A stretch of DNA of 64,000 nt, taken from the NCBI GenBank assembly GCA_016719925.1, contig JADJYC010000008.1:144509-208508 (forward strand), read 5' to 3'. The position numbers and the translations under genes were made by a program. Below, piece by piece: positions 1 to 9,950 of the stretch. This DNA is from Crocinitomicaceae bacterium. GTDB taxonomy: Bacteria > Bacteroidota > Bacteroidia > Flavobacteriales_D > Crocinitomicaceae. The number at the start of each line of letters is the position of its first letter. Position 1 is the first letter of the stretch. The notes below the pieces were generated by a model, which had not been told where the DNA came from, did no database searches, and worked only from the letters and a program-made list of their open reading frames with translations.

Positions 1-109
1 CAGTGTAACCCAATTGCTCAAAGAACTTATTCTCTATTTCAAAAGTGAACTGGTGCTTACCGTCTGTAAGACCAGTAAAGCCGATATTGTATTCGCTTTT
101 TCTAGCCAC
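1..109 (-). CDS. YceD/DUF177-family protein, N-terminal part (runs off window)
   Basis: Only the first 36 codons are inside the window; the gene continues beyond base 1. The start is taken as GTG at 109 because it lies 17 nt after a perfect TAnnTTTG box. The visible residues (VARKSEYNIGF, then GLTDGKHQFTFEI and NKFFE) match the opening of the Bacteroidota DUF177/YceD family. Members of that family normally sit directly upstream of rpmF (ribosomal protein L32) and are linked to 23S rRNA maturation. The expected rpmF neighbour would be outside the window, so the assignment rests on this short N-terminus alone. Confidence 0.6.
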   Translation of the reverse strand, partial: MARKSEYNIGFTGLTDGKHQFTFEIENKFFEQLGYT

Positions 110-126
110 GCCTGAAAATAGAGGGG

Positions 127-134
127 CAAAGATA
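127..134 (-). promoter_or_regulatory. Bacteroidota -7 box TATCTTTG
   Basis: The minus strand reads TATCTTTG, a perfect match to TAnnTTTG, 17 nt before the GTG of the YceD-like gene. No convincing -33 TTG was found at the expected distance. Confidence 0.5.
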
Positions 135-173
135 GAAAGAATTTCTTTTCTTAACCGTGAATCTGCAAAATTT

Positions 174-1223
174 CTATTTGACCTGAGATTGTTTTTGTAA
201 GGCTCCCTCTTGCAACTTTTTGTAATTCAACCGGTTTTGATAAATATCCAAAGCTAAATAATAAGCGTTTCTAAACGATGTTGGAGACGCTTTGTCTTTA
301 CCCGAAATATCATATGCAGTGCCGTGATCAGGCGAAGTGCGCACAATTGGAAGTCCGGCAGTAAAATTTACCCCTTCATCAAACGAAATTGATTTGAATC
401 CGGTCAGTCCCTGATCATGATACATAGATAAAATGGCATCAAAATTTTTCAAATTGGAAGAACCAAAAAATCCGTCTGATGAATATGGCCCCACAACTAT
501 TTCACCTTCATCCCTGAATTTTTGAATTACAGGAATAATTGTATCAATTTCTTCATTTCCCAAAGTTCCTCTGTCACCGGCATGCGGATTTAATCCAAGC
601 ACAGCAATACGCGGTTTGCTGATCATAAAATCTTTTCGTAGTGTACTCAGCAATAATTTCAATTTTTGCTCAATTCTTTCTTTGGTTATTAAAGCCGGCA
701 CATCTTTCAATGGCACATGACCTGTCACCACTCCTACTCTCAAATCACCTGCAACCATCAGCATCAAGACATCTTTAGCTTCAGAGACATGCGCCAGGTA
801 TTCAGTATGACCAGGGAATTCAAAACCCGCTTCTCGTATACAATCTTTATTAATAGGAGCCGTTACCAGTACATCAATGCGGTTACTTTTCAAATCAGCA
901 ACCGCAGCCTGCAATGATTTCAATGCATACTTTCCGCCGTTGGCATTTTTTTCACCAAGCACAATATTCACCTCTTCATCCCAGCAATTGATGAGATTTA
1001 TTTTTTTTGGTTTTGCCTCTGTTGCATCTTTTATTACCAGATAATTAAACTCAGGTTGATTCAATGCCTTTTTATGAAACGAAATTGTTTTTGAGCTTCC
1101 GTAAATTACCGGAACTGAATTTGCGTATACCAAAGGATCATTCAGTGTTTTGATGATTACCTCAATTCCAATACTATTAATGTCACCAACGGTAATACCA
1201 ACTCTGATGGGTTTGTTTTCCAT
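174..1223 (-). CDS. pdxA: 4-hydroxythreonine-4-phosphate dehydrogenase PdxA
   Basis: Oxidises 4-phosphohydroxy-L-threonine in the DXP-dependent pathway to pyridoxal 5'-phosphate (vitamin B6); cytosolic and metal-dependent. The 349-aa length is normal for the family. Motifs in order: GDINSIG near the N-terminus, VTAPINKDCI at about 120, FPGHTEYLA at 137, GLNPHAGDRG at 210, MYHDQGL at 267 and RTSPDHGTAYDI at 295. The three metal-ligand histidines fall at H169, H214 and H269, each three residues on from H166, H211 and H266 of the E. coli enzyme. ATG start. It begins 2 nt after the stop of the leucyl aminopeptidase gene, so the two are almost certainly co-transcribed. The frame is intact. Confidence 0.95.
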   Translation of the reverse strand: MENKPIRVGITVGDINSIGIEVIIKTLNDPLVYANSVPVIYGSSKTISFHKKALNQPEFNYLVIKDATEAKPKKINLINCWDEEVNIVLGEKNANGGKYALKSLQAAVADLKSNRIDVLVTAPINKDCIREAGFEFPGHTEYLAHVSEAKDVLMLMVAGDLRVGVVTGHVPLKDVPALITKERIEQKLKLLLSTLRKDFMISKPRIAVLGLNPHAGDRGTLGNEEIDTIIPVIQKFRDEGEIVVGPYSSDGFFGSSNLKNFDAILSMYHDQGLTGFKSISFDEGVNFTAGLPIVRTSPDHGTAYDISGKDKASPTSFRNAYYLALDIYQNRLNYKKLQEGALQKQSQVK

Positions 1224-1225
1224 GT

Positions 1226-2626
1226 TTATTTGGATGATAAATATTCAATTAATAATCTTACACCGCAACCTGTTCCGCCCAAACCACGATATGAATCTTT
1301 TGCATTATTAAATGCAGGGCCGGCGATATCGAGATGAATGTACGGATAATCTGTAAAGTGTTCCAGAAATTTTCCCGCTGTAATCATTCCTGCAAAAGAT
1401 CCGCCGATATTTTTCATGTCAGCAATGGTAGATTTCATTTCATCCTTATACTCATCCCAAAAAGGAAATTGTACAATTCTGTCATGGGTGGCAAAACCAG
1501 CTTTATTAAGAGAATCAAATTCCTTTTGTGAAGCATTCCCCATAGCAACACTTGCATGAGGACCAATTGCCGCAGCAGCTGCGCCGGTTAACGTTGCAGC
1601 ATCAATAACTAACTCCGGTTTGTATTTTTTAGCATAAGAAAGTGCGTCAGCAAGAATCATTCTTCCTTCAGCATCTGTATTCAATACTTCTATTGTTGTG
1701 CCATCAAACATGGTAATTACATCACCGGGTGTGTAGGCATTTCCACCGGGACGGTTATCTGTTGCAGGTAAAAGCGCAACCAGATGCAAAGGCAATCCTA
1801 TTTTAGCAGCTCCTATAATTGTTGCTGCCATTGCCGCTGCACCCGCCATATCACATTTCATTGAGTCCATTGAACCTTTTGTTGGTTTAAGACTTAAACC
1901 ACCAGTGTCATAAACAATGCCTTTACCTACCAGTACAATTGGTTTTTTGTTTTTGAATTTTTTTGGTTTGTATTCCAAAATAGTAAAAGCAGCACTGTCT
2001 ACTGATCCTTTATTTACTGCAAGTAATCCCCCCATTTTAAGCGCTTCAATTTTTGCCTGACCTAATACCTCAGATTTCACTGAAGTACCTTTGCATTTTT
2101 TTACAATTTCATTGGCAAGTTGTTCAGCATTTAAATATGAAACGGGCTCATTAACCAAATCTCTTGCCCATAAAGTAACATCAATAATATGCTGTATTTT
2201 GTCAATGTTCACTGATTTATTATCATACGTTACACCGGTTAATTTTTGTTTTTTTGGTTTTGTGAAATATTTTGAAAACTCATACGAACTCAGCGCAAAT
2301 CCTTCAATGAATAATTCCTGAGCCTGAGTTGTACCTCCGGTGATATGAAAACTTTCACACAATCCTTTCGTTGCTTCATATACTTTATGACCAAGATCTC
2401 TCAGTTTTTCTTTATTACCATCTTTTTTCAGATCTTCGAACTTGCAGAAAACGGCAACTTTGCCAAACTCATTGAATAAAGCAAAATTCCCTTCTTTAAA
2501 AAGTGATTTCAGATGACTAATTTTTTCTGCTGAAAGACCGCTAATCTGAATTTTATCAGATTCAGAAATCAGATAGACTGAATTTACACTTTGTGTCTTG
2601 CCTGAATATTTTGGAAATACAAACAT
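1226..2626 (-). CDS. pepA: Leucyl aminopeptidase family M17
   Basis: Cytosolic metallo-exopeptidase that removes N-terminal residues from peptides. The 466-aa protein has a divergent N-terminal half and a C-terminal M17 catalytic half. That half contains VGKGIVYDTGGLSLKP (metal-binding Lys and Asp), KCDMAGAAA, and the signature NTDAEGRMILADAL with the metal-binding Asp and Glu and the catalytic Arg. The canonical FDSGG is YDTGG here, a mild substitution seen in divergent members. It is the first gene of a two-gene operon with pdxA and has a well-formed promoter (TTG, 22-nt spacer, TACCTTTG) just upstream. The frame is intact. The exact peptide specificity cannot be read from sequence. Confidence 0.93.
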   Translation of the reverse strand: MFVFPKYSGKTQSVNSVYLISESDKIQISGLSAEKISHLKSLFKEGNFALFNEFGKVAVFCKFEDLKKDGNKEKLRDLGHKVYEATKGLCESFHITGGTTQAQELFIEGFALSSYEFSKYFTKPKKQKLTGVTYDNKSVNIDKIQHIIDVTLWARDLVNEPVSYLNAEQLANEIVKKCKGTSVKSEVLGQAKIEALKMGGLLAVNKGSVDSAAFTILEYKPKKFKNKKPIVLVGKGIVYDTGGLSLKPTKGSMDSMKCDMAGAAAMAATIIGAAKIGLPLHLVALLPATDNRPGGNAYTPGDVITMFDGTTIEVLNTDAEGRMILADALSYAKKYKPELVIDAATLTGAAAAAIGPHASVAMGNASQKEFDSLNKAGFATHDRIVQFPFWDEYKDEMKSTIADMKNIGGSFAGMITAGKFLEHFTDYPYIHLDIAGPAFNNAKDSYRGLGGTGCGVRLLIEYLSSK

Positions 2627-2645
2627 GGTATGAAAATTTTATTTC

Positions 2646-2678
2646 CAAAGGTACAATTTTAATGACGTACAGAATCAA
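2646..2678 (-). promoter_or_regulatory. Promoter of the pepA-pdxA operon
   Basis: The minus strand carries TTG at 2678-2676, a 22-nt spacer and TACCTTTG at 2653-2646, fitting the Bacteroidota -33/-7 consensus. The pepA ATG lies 19 nt further on. Confidence 0.6.
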
Positions 2679-2683
2679 TGAAT

Positions 2684-5434
2684 TTACGAATGGTGCATTA
2701 TAACAAAAGGGAACCCAAAATGAATTCCGCTTTTACCAGTTCTATTTTTAATGAACGGTTTGCTGAAATTGTGATCAGTAGTTTGAACGAGAATAAAATA
2801 ACTGCCGGATTCCAGCTCATCTATCTCCAATTGTTCATAAAAATCCTGCACTGAAATACACTGTAATACTCTTCCATCAGATGAAACTATTCTGATCTGT
2901 GACATTTTTTCAGAGGAAGTAACGATGAGATAATTTTCAGCCGGATTCGGATAAATTTTTGTCTCGACAATATTCAAATTATTAAATCCAAGAATGTCAT
3001 CTGTATTGTCATTCGGATCAGTGCCATTTACCAGTTCCTGACCATCATTTGTCCCGCCACCATCAGAATCTGCATTCAATGGATCTGTCATAGAAATATT
3101 CAACTCAAATGAATCCGTTAGCCCATCATCATCGGTATCTGCGTCAGCAGGATCAGTATCGGTAATATTAACTTCCGTAAGGTCGCTTAATCCATCCCCG
3201 TCAGTGTCATTGCTATTTGGATTTGTACCTATTGATATTTCAAATCCATCTGATAAACCATCTGAATCTGAATCGGGGTTAAGAGGATCCGTCTGGAAAA
3301 TAATATATTCTTCATAATCCGAAAGTCCATCATCATCTGAATCCGGATCATCCCAGAAAGTTCCGATCATATTTTCCTGAGCATCTGTTAAACCATCATT
3401 ATCCAAATCATTATCCACCACCACAATATCATCCGAGGAGTCGTTAGGATTTGTTCCGTCAAATAAAATTTCCTGACCATCTCCTATTCCTCCACCGTCA
3501 GTATCATAAACTGCAGGATCAGTATCATACATGACAACTTCCACACCATCATCAATCATATCATCATCTGAATCAGTATCCATCGGATTTGTTCCATAAA
3601 CAGATACTTCATTCCCGTCTGTTAATCCGTCATCATCAGAATCAGTATCCATCGGATCAGTACCATAAATAATTTCCTGGGCATTACTTAATCCATCACT
3701 GTCATCATCTCCTGCAAGTGCATCATCTGCACCATTATTGGGATCTGTACTTGCATTCACTTCATCGCCATCATTTACCCCACCGTTATCCGAATCCATA
3801 TCTAACGGATCTGTAAAATACACATTTACTTCCTGACCATCAGTCAAAAAATCATTATCTGTGTCAACGTCATTAGGATCTGTTCCTGCGGTTGCCTCAT
3901 TGATATTCGATAGCCCATCGTTATCGTTATCATCATCGCCCGGATCAAACGGATCAGTGCCTGTATCAATTTCATGTCCATCCAGATCACCTCCATTATC
4001 AGTGTCCGGGTCAAGCGGATCCGTTCCGTAATTGTTTACTTCATTTCCGTCAAAAAGCCAGTCATCATCCGAGTCTGAATCATTGGGGTCAGTTCCCAAA
4101 ATAATTTCATCACTGTTTGTCAGGTAATCAAAATCGTTGTCATCATCGATTGGATTATTCGGATCAAATCCGTTTTGATATTCGAACCCATCCGGCGCTC
4201 CGCCACCATCAGTATCAACATTCAAAGGATCAGTTAAAATATTTAATACTTCCTGACCATCTGTGAGGTTATCATCGTCTGAATCAAAATCAGCCGGGTC
4301 AGTTTCACCGGCATCTTGCGAACCATTGAAATTAATGTCTTCCTGATCATCCTCCAAACCATCTGAATCTGAATCCGAGTCCCACGGGTTAGTTGTTGTC
4401 AGCGGATCAGCATCCGGAATATAAACGACCAAATTTGTTCCTGCACATTGAGGCACTGTTAAACCAATTTCAACCCCATCCGAAATGACATCGTTGTCTG
4501 AATCAAATTGTCCGGGTAATGTGAACGTCACATATTGTTCATATCCGTCCATTAATCCGTCATCGTCAAAATCACAATCGTTATCATCGAACCCGTAAGT
4601 TAGTTCCACATTCAACGGCATTCCATCTCCGTCAGCATCAGCTGCAAGCCCGTCATCCAAATTATTATTCGGATCAGTCCAGGCTAAAATTTCAATCCCA
4701 TCACCTGCTCCTCCTCCGTCAGTATCAAATAGTAATGGATTGGTAGAGTAGGTATTTACTTCTTCTCCGTCATTCAACCCGTCACTATCCGAGTCAGAAT
4801 TCGAAGGATCAGTTCCAAATGTGAACTCAACACCATCTGTCAATCCATCACTATCGGTATCCATTGCAAAAACATCATCAGAATTATCCAATGGATCAGT
4901 GAAGTAGATATTGACTTCTGTTCCATCACCAGCTCCTCCATTATCGGTGTCTGAATCAAGCGGATCAGTCAAATAAAAATCGACTTCCATTCCATCGACC
5001 AAATTATCAGAATCGCTGTCCATATTGGATGCGCTTGTTTCTGTTCCGGCGTCATCAGATCCATTGTAATTGACATCCTCCTCACCATCCAATAATCCGT
5101 CAAAATCAGAATCATTATTATTCGGGTCAGTCGTTGTCCCGGGATCAGCATCCGGAATAAAAATTCCTAAATCTGTATCTGCACAACCTGCAGTGAATCC
5201 TAGCTCTGTTCCATCCTGTATTCCATCACCATCTGTATCAGGAGTTGTGGGATCACAGTTGAAATCAAAATAATCTTCATAGTCATTCAATCCATCGTCA
5301 TCCGTATCACAGTCATTTGGATCAAGACCATTGGAAACTTCAAGTCCGTCAGGGATTCCATCACCATCTGAATCCTGAGAAAAGGAAAGCTTAAGAAGAA
5401 CAATCAACAAAAAAACAAATAGTAGTTTATTCAT
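2684..5434 (-). CDS. Thrombospondin type 3 repeat protein with T9SS type A tail
   Basis: Secreted, very acidic 916-aa protein. A signal peptide (MNKLLFVFLLIVLLKLSFSQ) is followed directly by more than 20 tandem D-x-D-x-D-G-x-x-D-G-x-E units, the thrombospondin type 3 / EF-hand-like calcium-binding repeat, which fill residues ~20-820. A T9SS type A sorting domain starts at about 830 (IYPNPAENYLIV ... GSYFILVQT). It is probably exported by T9SS and anchored or released at the surface, stiffened by calcium. The C-terminus is odd: after SKPFIKN, where such domains normally stop, about 17 unrelated residues follow. Adding one A to the A5 run (plus-strand T run 2745-2749) would give FIKK then a stop at 2742-2744, so the tail is probably a frameshift artefact. 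A possible weak promoter is TACATTTA at 5457-5464. Confidence 0.85.
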   Translation of the reverse strand: MNKLLFVFLLIVLLKLSFSQDSDGDGIPDGLEVSNGLDPNDCDTDDDGLNDYEDYFDFNCDPTTPDTDGDGIQDGTELGFTAGCADTDLGIFIPDADPGTTTDPNNNDSDFDGLLDGEEDVNYNGSDDAGTETSASNMDSDSDNLVDGMEVDFYLTDPLDSDTDNGGAGDGTEVNIYFTDPLDNSDDVFAMDTDSDGLTDGVEFTFGTDPSNSDSDSDGLNDGEEVNTYSTNPLLFDTDGGGAGDGIEILAWTDPNNNLDDGLAADADGDGMPLNVELTYGFDDNDCDFDDDGLMDGYEQYVTFTLPGQFDSDNDVISDGVEIGLTVPQCAGTNLVVYIPDADPLTTTNPWDSDSDSDGLEDDQEDINFNGSQDAGETDPADFDSDDDNLTDGQEVLNILTDPLNVDTDGGGAPDGFEYQNGFDPNNPIDDDNDFDYLTNSDEIILGTDPNDSDSDDDWLFDGNEVNNYGTDPLDPDTDNGGDLDGHEIDTGTDPFDPGDDDNDNDGLSNINEATAGTDPNDVDTDNDFLTDGQEVNVYFTDPLDMDSDNGGVNDGDEVNASTDPNNGADDALAGDDDSDGLSNAQEIIYGTDPMDTDSDDDGLTDGNEVSVYGTNPMDTDSDDDMIDDGVEVVMYDTDPAVYDTDGGGIGDGQEILFDGTNPNDSSDDIVVVDNDLDNDGLTDAQENMIGTFWDDPDSDDDGLSDYEEYIIFQTDPLNPDSDSDGLSDGFEISIGTNPNSNDTDGDGLSDLTEVNITDTDPADADTDDDGLTDSFELNISMTDPLNADSDGGGTNDGQELVNGTDPNDNTDDILGFNNLNIVETKIYPNPAENYLIVTSSEKMSQIRIVSSDGRVLQCISVQDFYEQLEIDELESGSYFILVQTTDHNFSKPFIKNRTGKSGIHFGFPFVIMHHS

Positions 5435-5508
5435 GACAACCGCTTATTGATTCTAGTAAATGTACCTTTATTATTTTTAAGGATGTCTTCAGAACCTTAT
5501 GACTTTTG

Positions 5509-5841
5509 TCAGAACCAGCTGAAATATTCAAATCCTGCATACACTCCTTCATCTCTGAAATCAAATGGAAAATTATCGAGATAAAGTCCTGCACCTCTTC
5601 CGGTTTTTAAATCAAATCCATAATGGTGCCAGGGGCAAACGATAAAACCATTTTCACATTTGGCCTTATCAAGCTTCATTCCCTGATGGGGACATTTATT
5701 TTTTACCAGATAAAAATTGTTATCGTGCCGGATGAGAAGCAGATTTTGATTATTGAAATATACCGGAATCATTTCTTTTGAACCAAGCATATCTTCAAGA
5801 ATATTCAAAGAATCAGCAAACTTTATCCATTTCATTTTCAT
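5509..5841 (-). CDS. Small stand-alone Rieske [2Fe-2S] protein
   Basis: A 110-aa soluble ferredoxin-like protein that should carry one Rieske cluster and pass single electrons. The cluster motif is complete: Cys50-Pro-His52, 16 residues, Cys69-Pro-Trp-His72, with Gly and Phe residues typical of the fold after it. There is no signal peptide or transmembrane anchor, which argues against a bc1 subunit and for a dioxygenase- or nitrite-reductase-small-subunit-type electron carrier; no partner reductase or oxygenase is adjacent. The open frame runs further upstream to about 5991, but I place the start at ATG 5841 because it lies 14 nt after TAAATTTG. ATG 5850, 5 nt after the box, is the alternative. 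The biological role is unknown. Confidence 0.8.
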   Translation of the reverse strand: MKMKWIKFADSLNILEDMLGSKEMIPVYFNNQNLLLIRHDNNFYLVKNKCPHQGMKLDKAKCENGFIVCPWHHYGFDLKTGRGAGLYLDNFPFDFRDEGVYAGFEYFSWF

Positions 5842-5855
5842 TGAAAACATACCGT

Positions 5856-5863
5856 CAAATTTA
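5856..5863 (-). promoter_or_regulatory. -7 box TAAATTTG of the Rieske gene
   Basis: A perfect TAnnTTTG on the minus strand, 14 nt before the chosen ATG. It argues that the longer upstream open frame is not translated. Confidence 0.45.
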
Positions 5864-6104
5864 ACCGAATATAATTTTTTCTGTAACCAAATCCAACAAA
5901 TCGTTATATAGCCGAATGAGGAGGATTTTCTGCCACTTAACTGAGGCAGATACATAGTGAGAGAGGCCACAGTTCCTTCAGGATTAAACACCGCGAAGGA
6001 CTGTGCTGCCGATCACTGATCAACTCAATAAAATCCTGTTTACAAATCCGCTTTGCAATTTCCTTTGAATAAATCCGTATATCTTTAGGATTGAAACGAG
6101 TTTC
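5864..6104. other. Gap between divergent Rieske and outer-membrane protein genes, no supported gene
   Basis: This 241-nt stretch contains open minus-strand frames (one joined to the Rieske gene), but none has a recognisable family or a credible start. On the plus strand, TATCTTTA at 6080-6087 is a near-consensus -7 box about 17 nt before the GTG at 6105. Confidence 0.4.
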
Positions 6105-9100
6105 GTGAAGTCTTTCAGATGCATTCTTTATTTGCTTTTCCTGTTCATCTCTCTGGAGGGATATGGTCAGATATTGAGTAAAAAAATCCTATCTGTTTCA
6201 AATACACCCATCCAGATTGATACGGTATCTATTTATAAAACCGGATTCAGAATTTATTGCGATGAAACACTTATTTCTGAAAATGAATTTTCACTTGATC
6301 CGGTGCATGCTTTTATTATACTGAAAACAAATTTGAACTGTGACAGCTTAACGGTCCAATACGAAAGAATGCCTGTCAATTTTAATACCGCACTTTATCA
6401 CAAATCATCTGAACTGATTATTTCAGACACAGTCACTGAATTTGATCCTTACATCTACTCTGTTTCCTCATCCAATCCGGCAGATGATTTGTTTGGATCA
6501 TCAAAACTTAATAAACAAGGCAGTATTTCAAGAGGTAGTACAGTTGGTAACGCACAGAGTTTATCTCTTCAGTCAACACTCAATCTTCAATTAGACGGGC
6601 AGATTGGACCAAACCTTTACATGAAAGGATCTATTTCAGATGATAACGTACCCTTTCAACCTGAAGGTAATACGCAAAAACTTCAGGAGTTTGATCAGGT
6701 CTATATGAATGTTTACAATGATGATTTCGCTGTTATTGGAGGTGATTTCTGGCTCTATAAACCAACCGGATATTTTCTCAATTACACCAAACGTACACAG
6801 GGAATTTCATTGGAAGCGTATCATTCCATTTCACCGGTATTACAGCAAGGAACAGGCACACACAAAATAAGCGGTGCTTTTTCAAAAGGAAAATTTTCAA
6901 GGAACATTATTCAGGGTGTGGAAGGTAATCAGGGACCTTATAAATTAAAAGGAGCAGAAAATGAAACATACATTGTGGTGCTGGCAGGAACAGAAAAAGT
7001 TTTCATTGACGGTAAACAGCTAACACGCGGACAAGAATTTGATTATGTAATTGATTATAATACAGCAGAAATAACTTTTACAGCAAATCAACTTATTACT
7101 AAAGACAAAAGGATTATTGTAGAATTCCAATATTCAGATCTAAATTACGCCCGTTCATTGTTTGCTTATAATGCAGAATTCAAAACTGAAAAATCACACA
7201 CCTGGATCAATATTTATTCAGAGCAGGATGCAAAAAATCAAACCATTCAGCAAAACCTGACAGACGATAAAAAATTTATTCTTTCGGAAGCAGGAGACAG
7301 TTTGCTTGCTGCGTACTCAAACAGCATTGACAATATTGGTTTTTTTGACAGCCGCATTTTGTATTCCCTTATTGACAGTGTCGGTTATGATTCAGTTCTT
7401 GTTTTTTCAGTAAATGCTGATTCAGCCTTTTATCAGGCAACCTTTATGTATGTTGGTCCGGGGAATGGTGATTACATCTTTGACAGATACACAGCGAATG
7501 GAAAAGTCTATAAATGGGTGATGCCGATATCCGGAAATTCTCAGGGAGATTACGCACCAATTCAACTGCTGATTGCACCACAAAAAAAACAAATGTATTC
7601 TGTTGGAACATCTTACAAATTCAACGAACATTTTCAGAGTTCTGTTGAAGCATCCCTGTCAAAATTTGATAAGAATACATTTTCAGATTTGCACAATGAA
7701 GATGACAAAGGTTATGCGGTAAAATGGAAAGGAAAATCATACCACCCTGTTGGCGAGAAATGGAGCATTTCATCATCTGCTGATTTTGAATTTACAGACC
7801 GTAATTTTCAACCCGTTCAATGGTTCAGAGATGTGGAATTTGACCGTGACTGGAATGTGCGCAATCAACCATTTACAGGTAATCAATATCTTTCTTCTGC
7901 GGGAATAAAATTTGCCGGAAAAAACACCGGCGATATTGGATATAATTTTGAAAATTTCACCTGGGGAAATGACTACACCGGATTCAGAAATAACTTAGAT
8001 ATCAACCTACGAAAAAATGGATTCAGCTGTCTTGCTGATGCATCATACCTGACTTCTGAAGGATTAGAAAAAACATCTTATGTCAGACATAACTCCGTCA
8101 TTTCTCAAAACATAAAATTTCTCAAATTCAGTTTTGAAGATATTCATGAATGGAATGAAAAAATCAGTGAAGGAACTGATTTTCTGTCACCTGTTTCTTA
8201 TCGTTTTTATGACTGGAAAGTTGCCATGGGAACTTCTGATTCAACCCTAAATAAATTTGCCGTTTACTACCGTGAACGTTATGACTGGTTCAGTGATTCT
8301 TCTTCATTAATTCAATCAACCCGCGCTCAAAATATAGGTGTAGAAACAGACCTCTCCAAAAACAGCCAGATTATGGAAGGGAACTGTTTTGGCTACAACT
8401 TTTTATGAGGTTGGTTCAGGCCTTGAATTAAAAAGAGAATTTATTTATCTGGAAGTTAATCCCGGCCAGGGAACTTACACCTGGATTGATTATAACAATG
8501 ACGGAATCAAAGATCTTGGCGAATTTGAAATTGCCGTTTTTACCGATCAGGGAAATTATATCCGTGTTTTTATTCCAACCAATACATACATCAGAACTTA
8601 TTCAAATCAGTTTTCAACGAGTCTTATTATTAGTCCTGAAAAAATTTGGAATTCAAAAAAAGGTGTTAAAAAAGTGGTGTCAAAGTTCAGTAACCAGACG
8701 ATTTACAAACTGAACAGAAAAACCAGTTATGAAGAAAATCTGGAGGCGCTGAATCCTTTTGTTTATTCAATTGCAGACACCAATCTTGTTTCAATGTCTT
8801 CATCATTCCGCAACACATTTTACTTTAATAAAACAGGTTCTGTTTTTGGAGCAACCTATTCTTATCAGGAAAACGGTTCCAAAATTTTATTGTCAAACGG
8901 ATTTGATTCCCGTTTGCATACATTTCATGATTTGCGCATCAGATGGAACATCAATAAAATTTACAATCTCCGGATAAACGGTTTACTCGGACGGAAAAAA
9001 AACGCAAGTGATTATGCAACGGGCAGAGATTATTTCATCGAATATTTTGAAATTGAACCTTCCTTTTCTTATCAGCCTGGAACTGCTTTCCGGATAGGTA

Positions 9101-9438
9101 TCACCGGAAAATATACGGAAAAACTTAACAATTCTGATTTGCTTGAAAAAGCGATTTTGAGAAATGTTGGTATTGAATTAAGACTGAATCAAACTCAAAA
9201 AGGAAGTCTTTCTGTTCAAAGCAATTTTATTGTCATCGATTACACAGGCAATTCAAATACTTCTCTTGCATTTGAAATGCTTGAAGGATTAAAAGTTGGA
9301 AACAATATAACCTGGTCAGTTTCTTACCAGCGAAAAGTTGCGCAGAATCTTCAGCTCAACTTTACCTACAACGGCAGAAAATCGGAAGCCAACAATGCCA
9401 TTCACGCCGGCGGAATGGAGTTAAGAGCGTTTTTTTAA
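6105..9438 (+). CDS. Large conserved Bacteroidota outer-membrane barrel protein, function unknown (frameshifted)
   Basis: About 1110 residues once repaired. It begins with a GTG start and a signal peptide ending in GYGQ. A segment around 140-220 contains NKQGSISRG, LNLQLDGQI and QEFDQVYMNVYNDDFAVIGG. At 260-350 come QGVEGNQGPYKLKGAEN, VFIDGKQLTRGQEFDYVID and IVEFQYSDLNYARS. The second half is rich in alternating aromatic and polar strands, as in an outer-membrane beta-barrel. I recognise this arrangement from uncharacterised Bacteroidota proteins but cannot name a function. The gene is split: the first frame stops at 8408, the second continues from about 8389. Removing one G from GGG at 8379-8381 restores ...MEGTVLATTFYEVG... 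continuously. The small unknown gene follows 22 nt later. Confidence 0.75.
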
Positions 9439-9460
9439 ACTAACTTTACAATCAATCTGA

Positions 9461-9818
9461 ATGAGTCTTTTCAAACCTGATAATTCACTAGTTAGTTTTT
9501 TTTTGATCATCATTTATTTGTCGAAAAAACCATTGATCAAATCAATAAAGATTTGCAGGGTTTGTACTATTCAGATTTCGGAATTTCTGAAAATAGTGAG
9601 ACGTCAATTCTTGATAATCTAATCCGAAATCTGCAACCTGTTTTGGTTGAATTATCCAAAAGACAACCGGAACAGCTTTCACAATTTATTTACAAAGTTG
9701 ATCTGCCGGAGAAAAATTCCATGAGGCACTTGCCAAAGATCAGACCCTCGAGCTTTTATCTTTTCTGATTATTGAAAGAGAAGCACAAAAAGTGTATCTG
9801 AGACAAAAATTCAGTTAA
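9461..9818 (+). CDS. Small conserved hypothetical protein (two frame breaks)
   Basis: Repaired, this is a 119-aa, mostly helical, charged protein beginning MSLFKPDNSLVS. It then reads DHHLFVEKTIDQINKDLQG, a middle segment with LIRNLQPVLVELSKRQPEQ, and ends EREAQKVYLRQKFS. Two breaks interrupt it: the T9 run at 9496-9504 needs one more T, and the A5 run at 9712-9716 needs one more A. With both added, the length is exactly 120 codons including the stop, which supports the repair. There is no signal peptide, no membrane segment and no family I can name. It follows the outer-membrane barrel gene closely and precedes sucA, which has its own promoter. Confidence 0.55.
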
Positions 9819-9920
9819 CCGGAATATTCGTGCCTTTTATCTTAAATTCCCCTAACAGCAAGGTTTTCAGGCTGACAAATATTGTTTCCGGATTGCTGTC
9901 AGACAAACCTTTCTTTTTTT

Positions 9921-9928
9921 TAGCTTTG
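9921..9928 (+). promoter_or_regulatory. -7 box TAGCTTTG of sucA
   Basis: A perfect TAnnTTTG, 22 nt before the sucA ATG. No clear -33 element at standard spacing. Confidence 0.5.
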
Positions 9929-9950
9929 TACAGGTAGAATACAAGTAAAC

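Noticed and set aside
2700..5400. Calcium-binding repeats as a possible cohesin/dockerin (cellulosome) system
   Set aside because: The repeats are long runs of thrombospondin type 3 units with a T9SS tail; paired dockerin duplications and cohesins are absent.
5842..6104. Open minus-strand frame upstream of the Rieske gene
   Set aside because: No family similarity, and a perfect -7 box sits within it just before the Rieske start.
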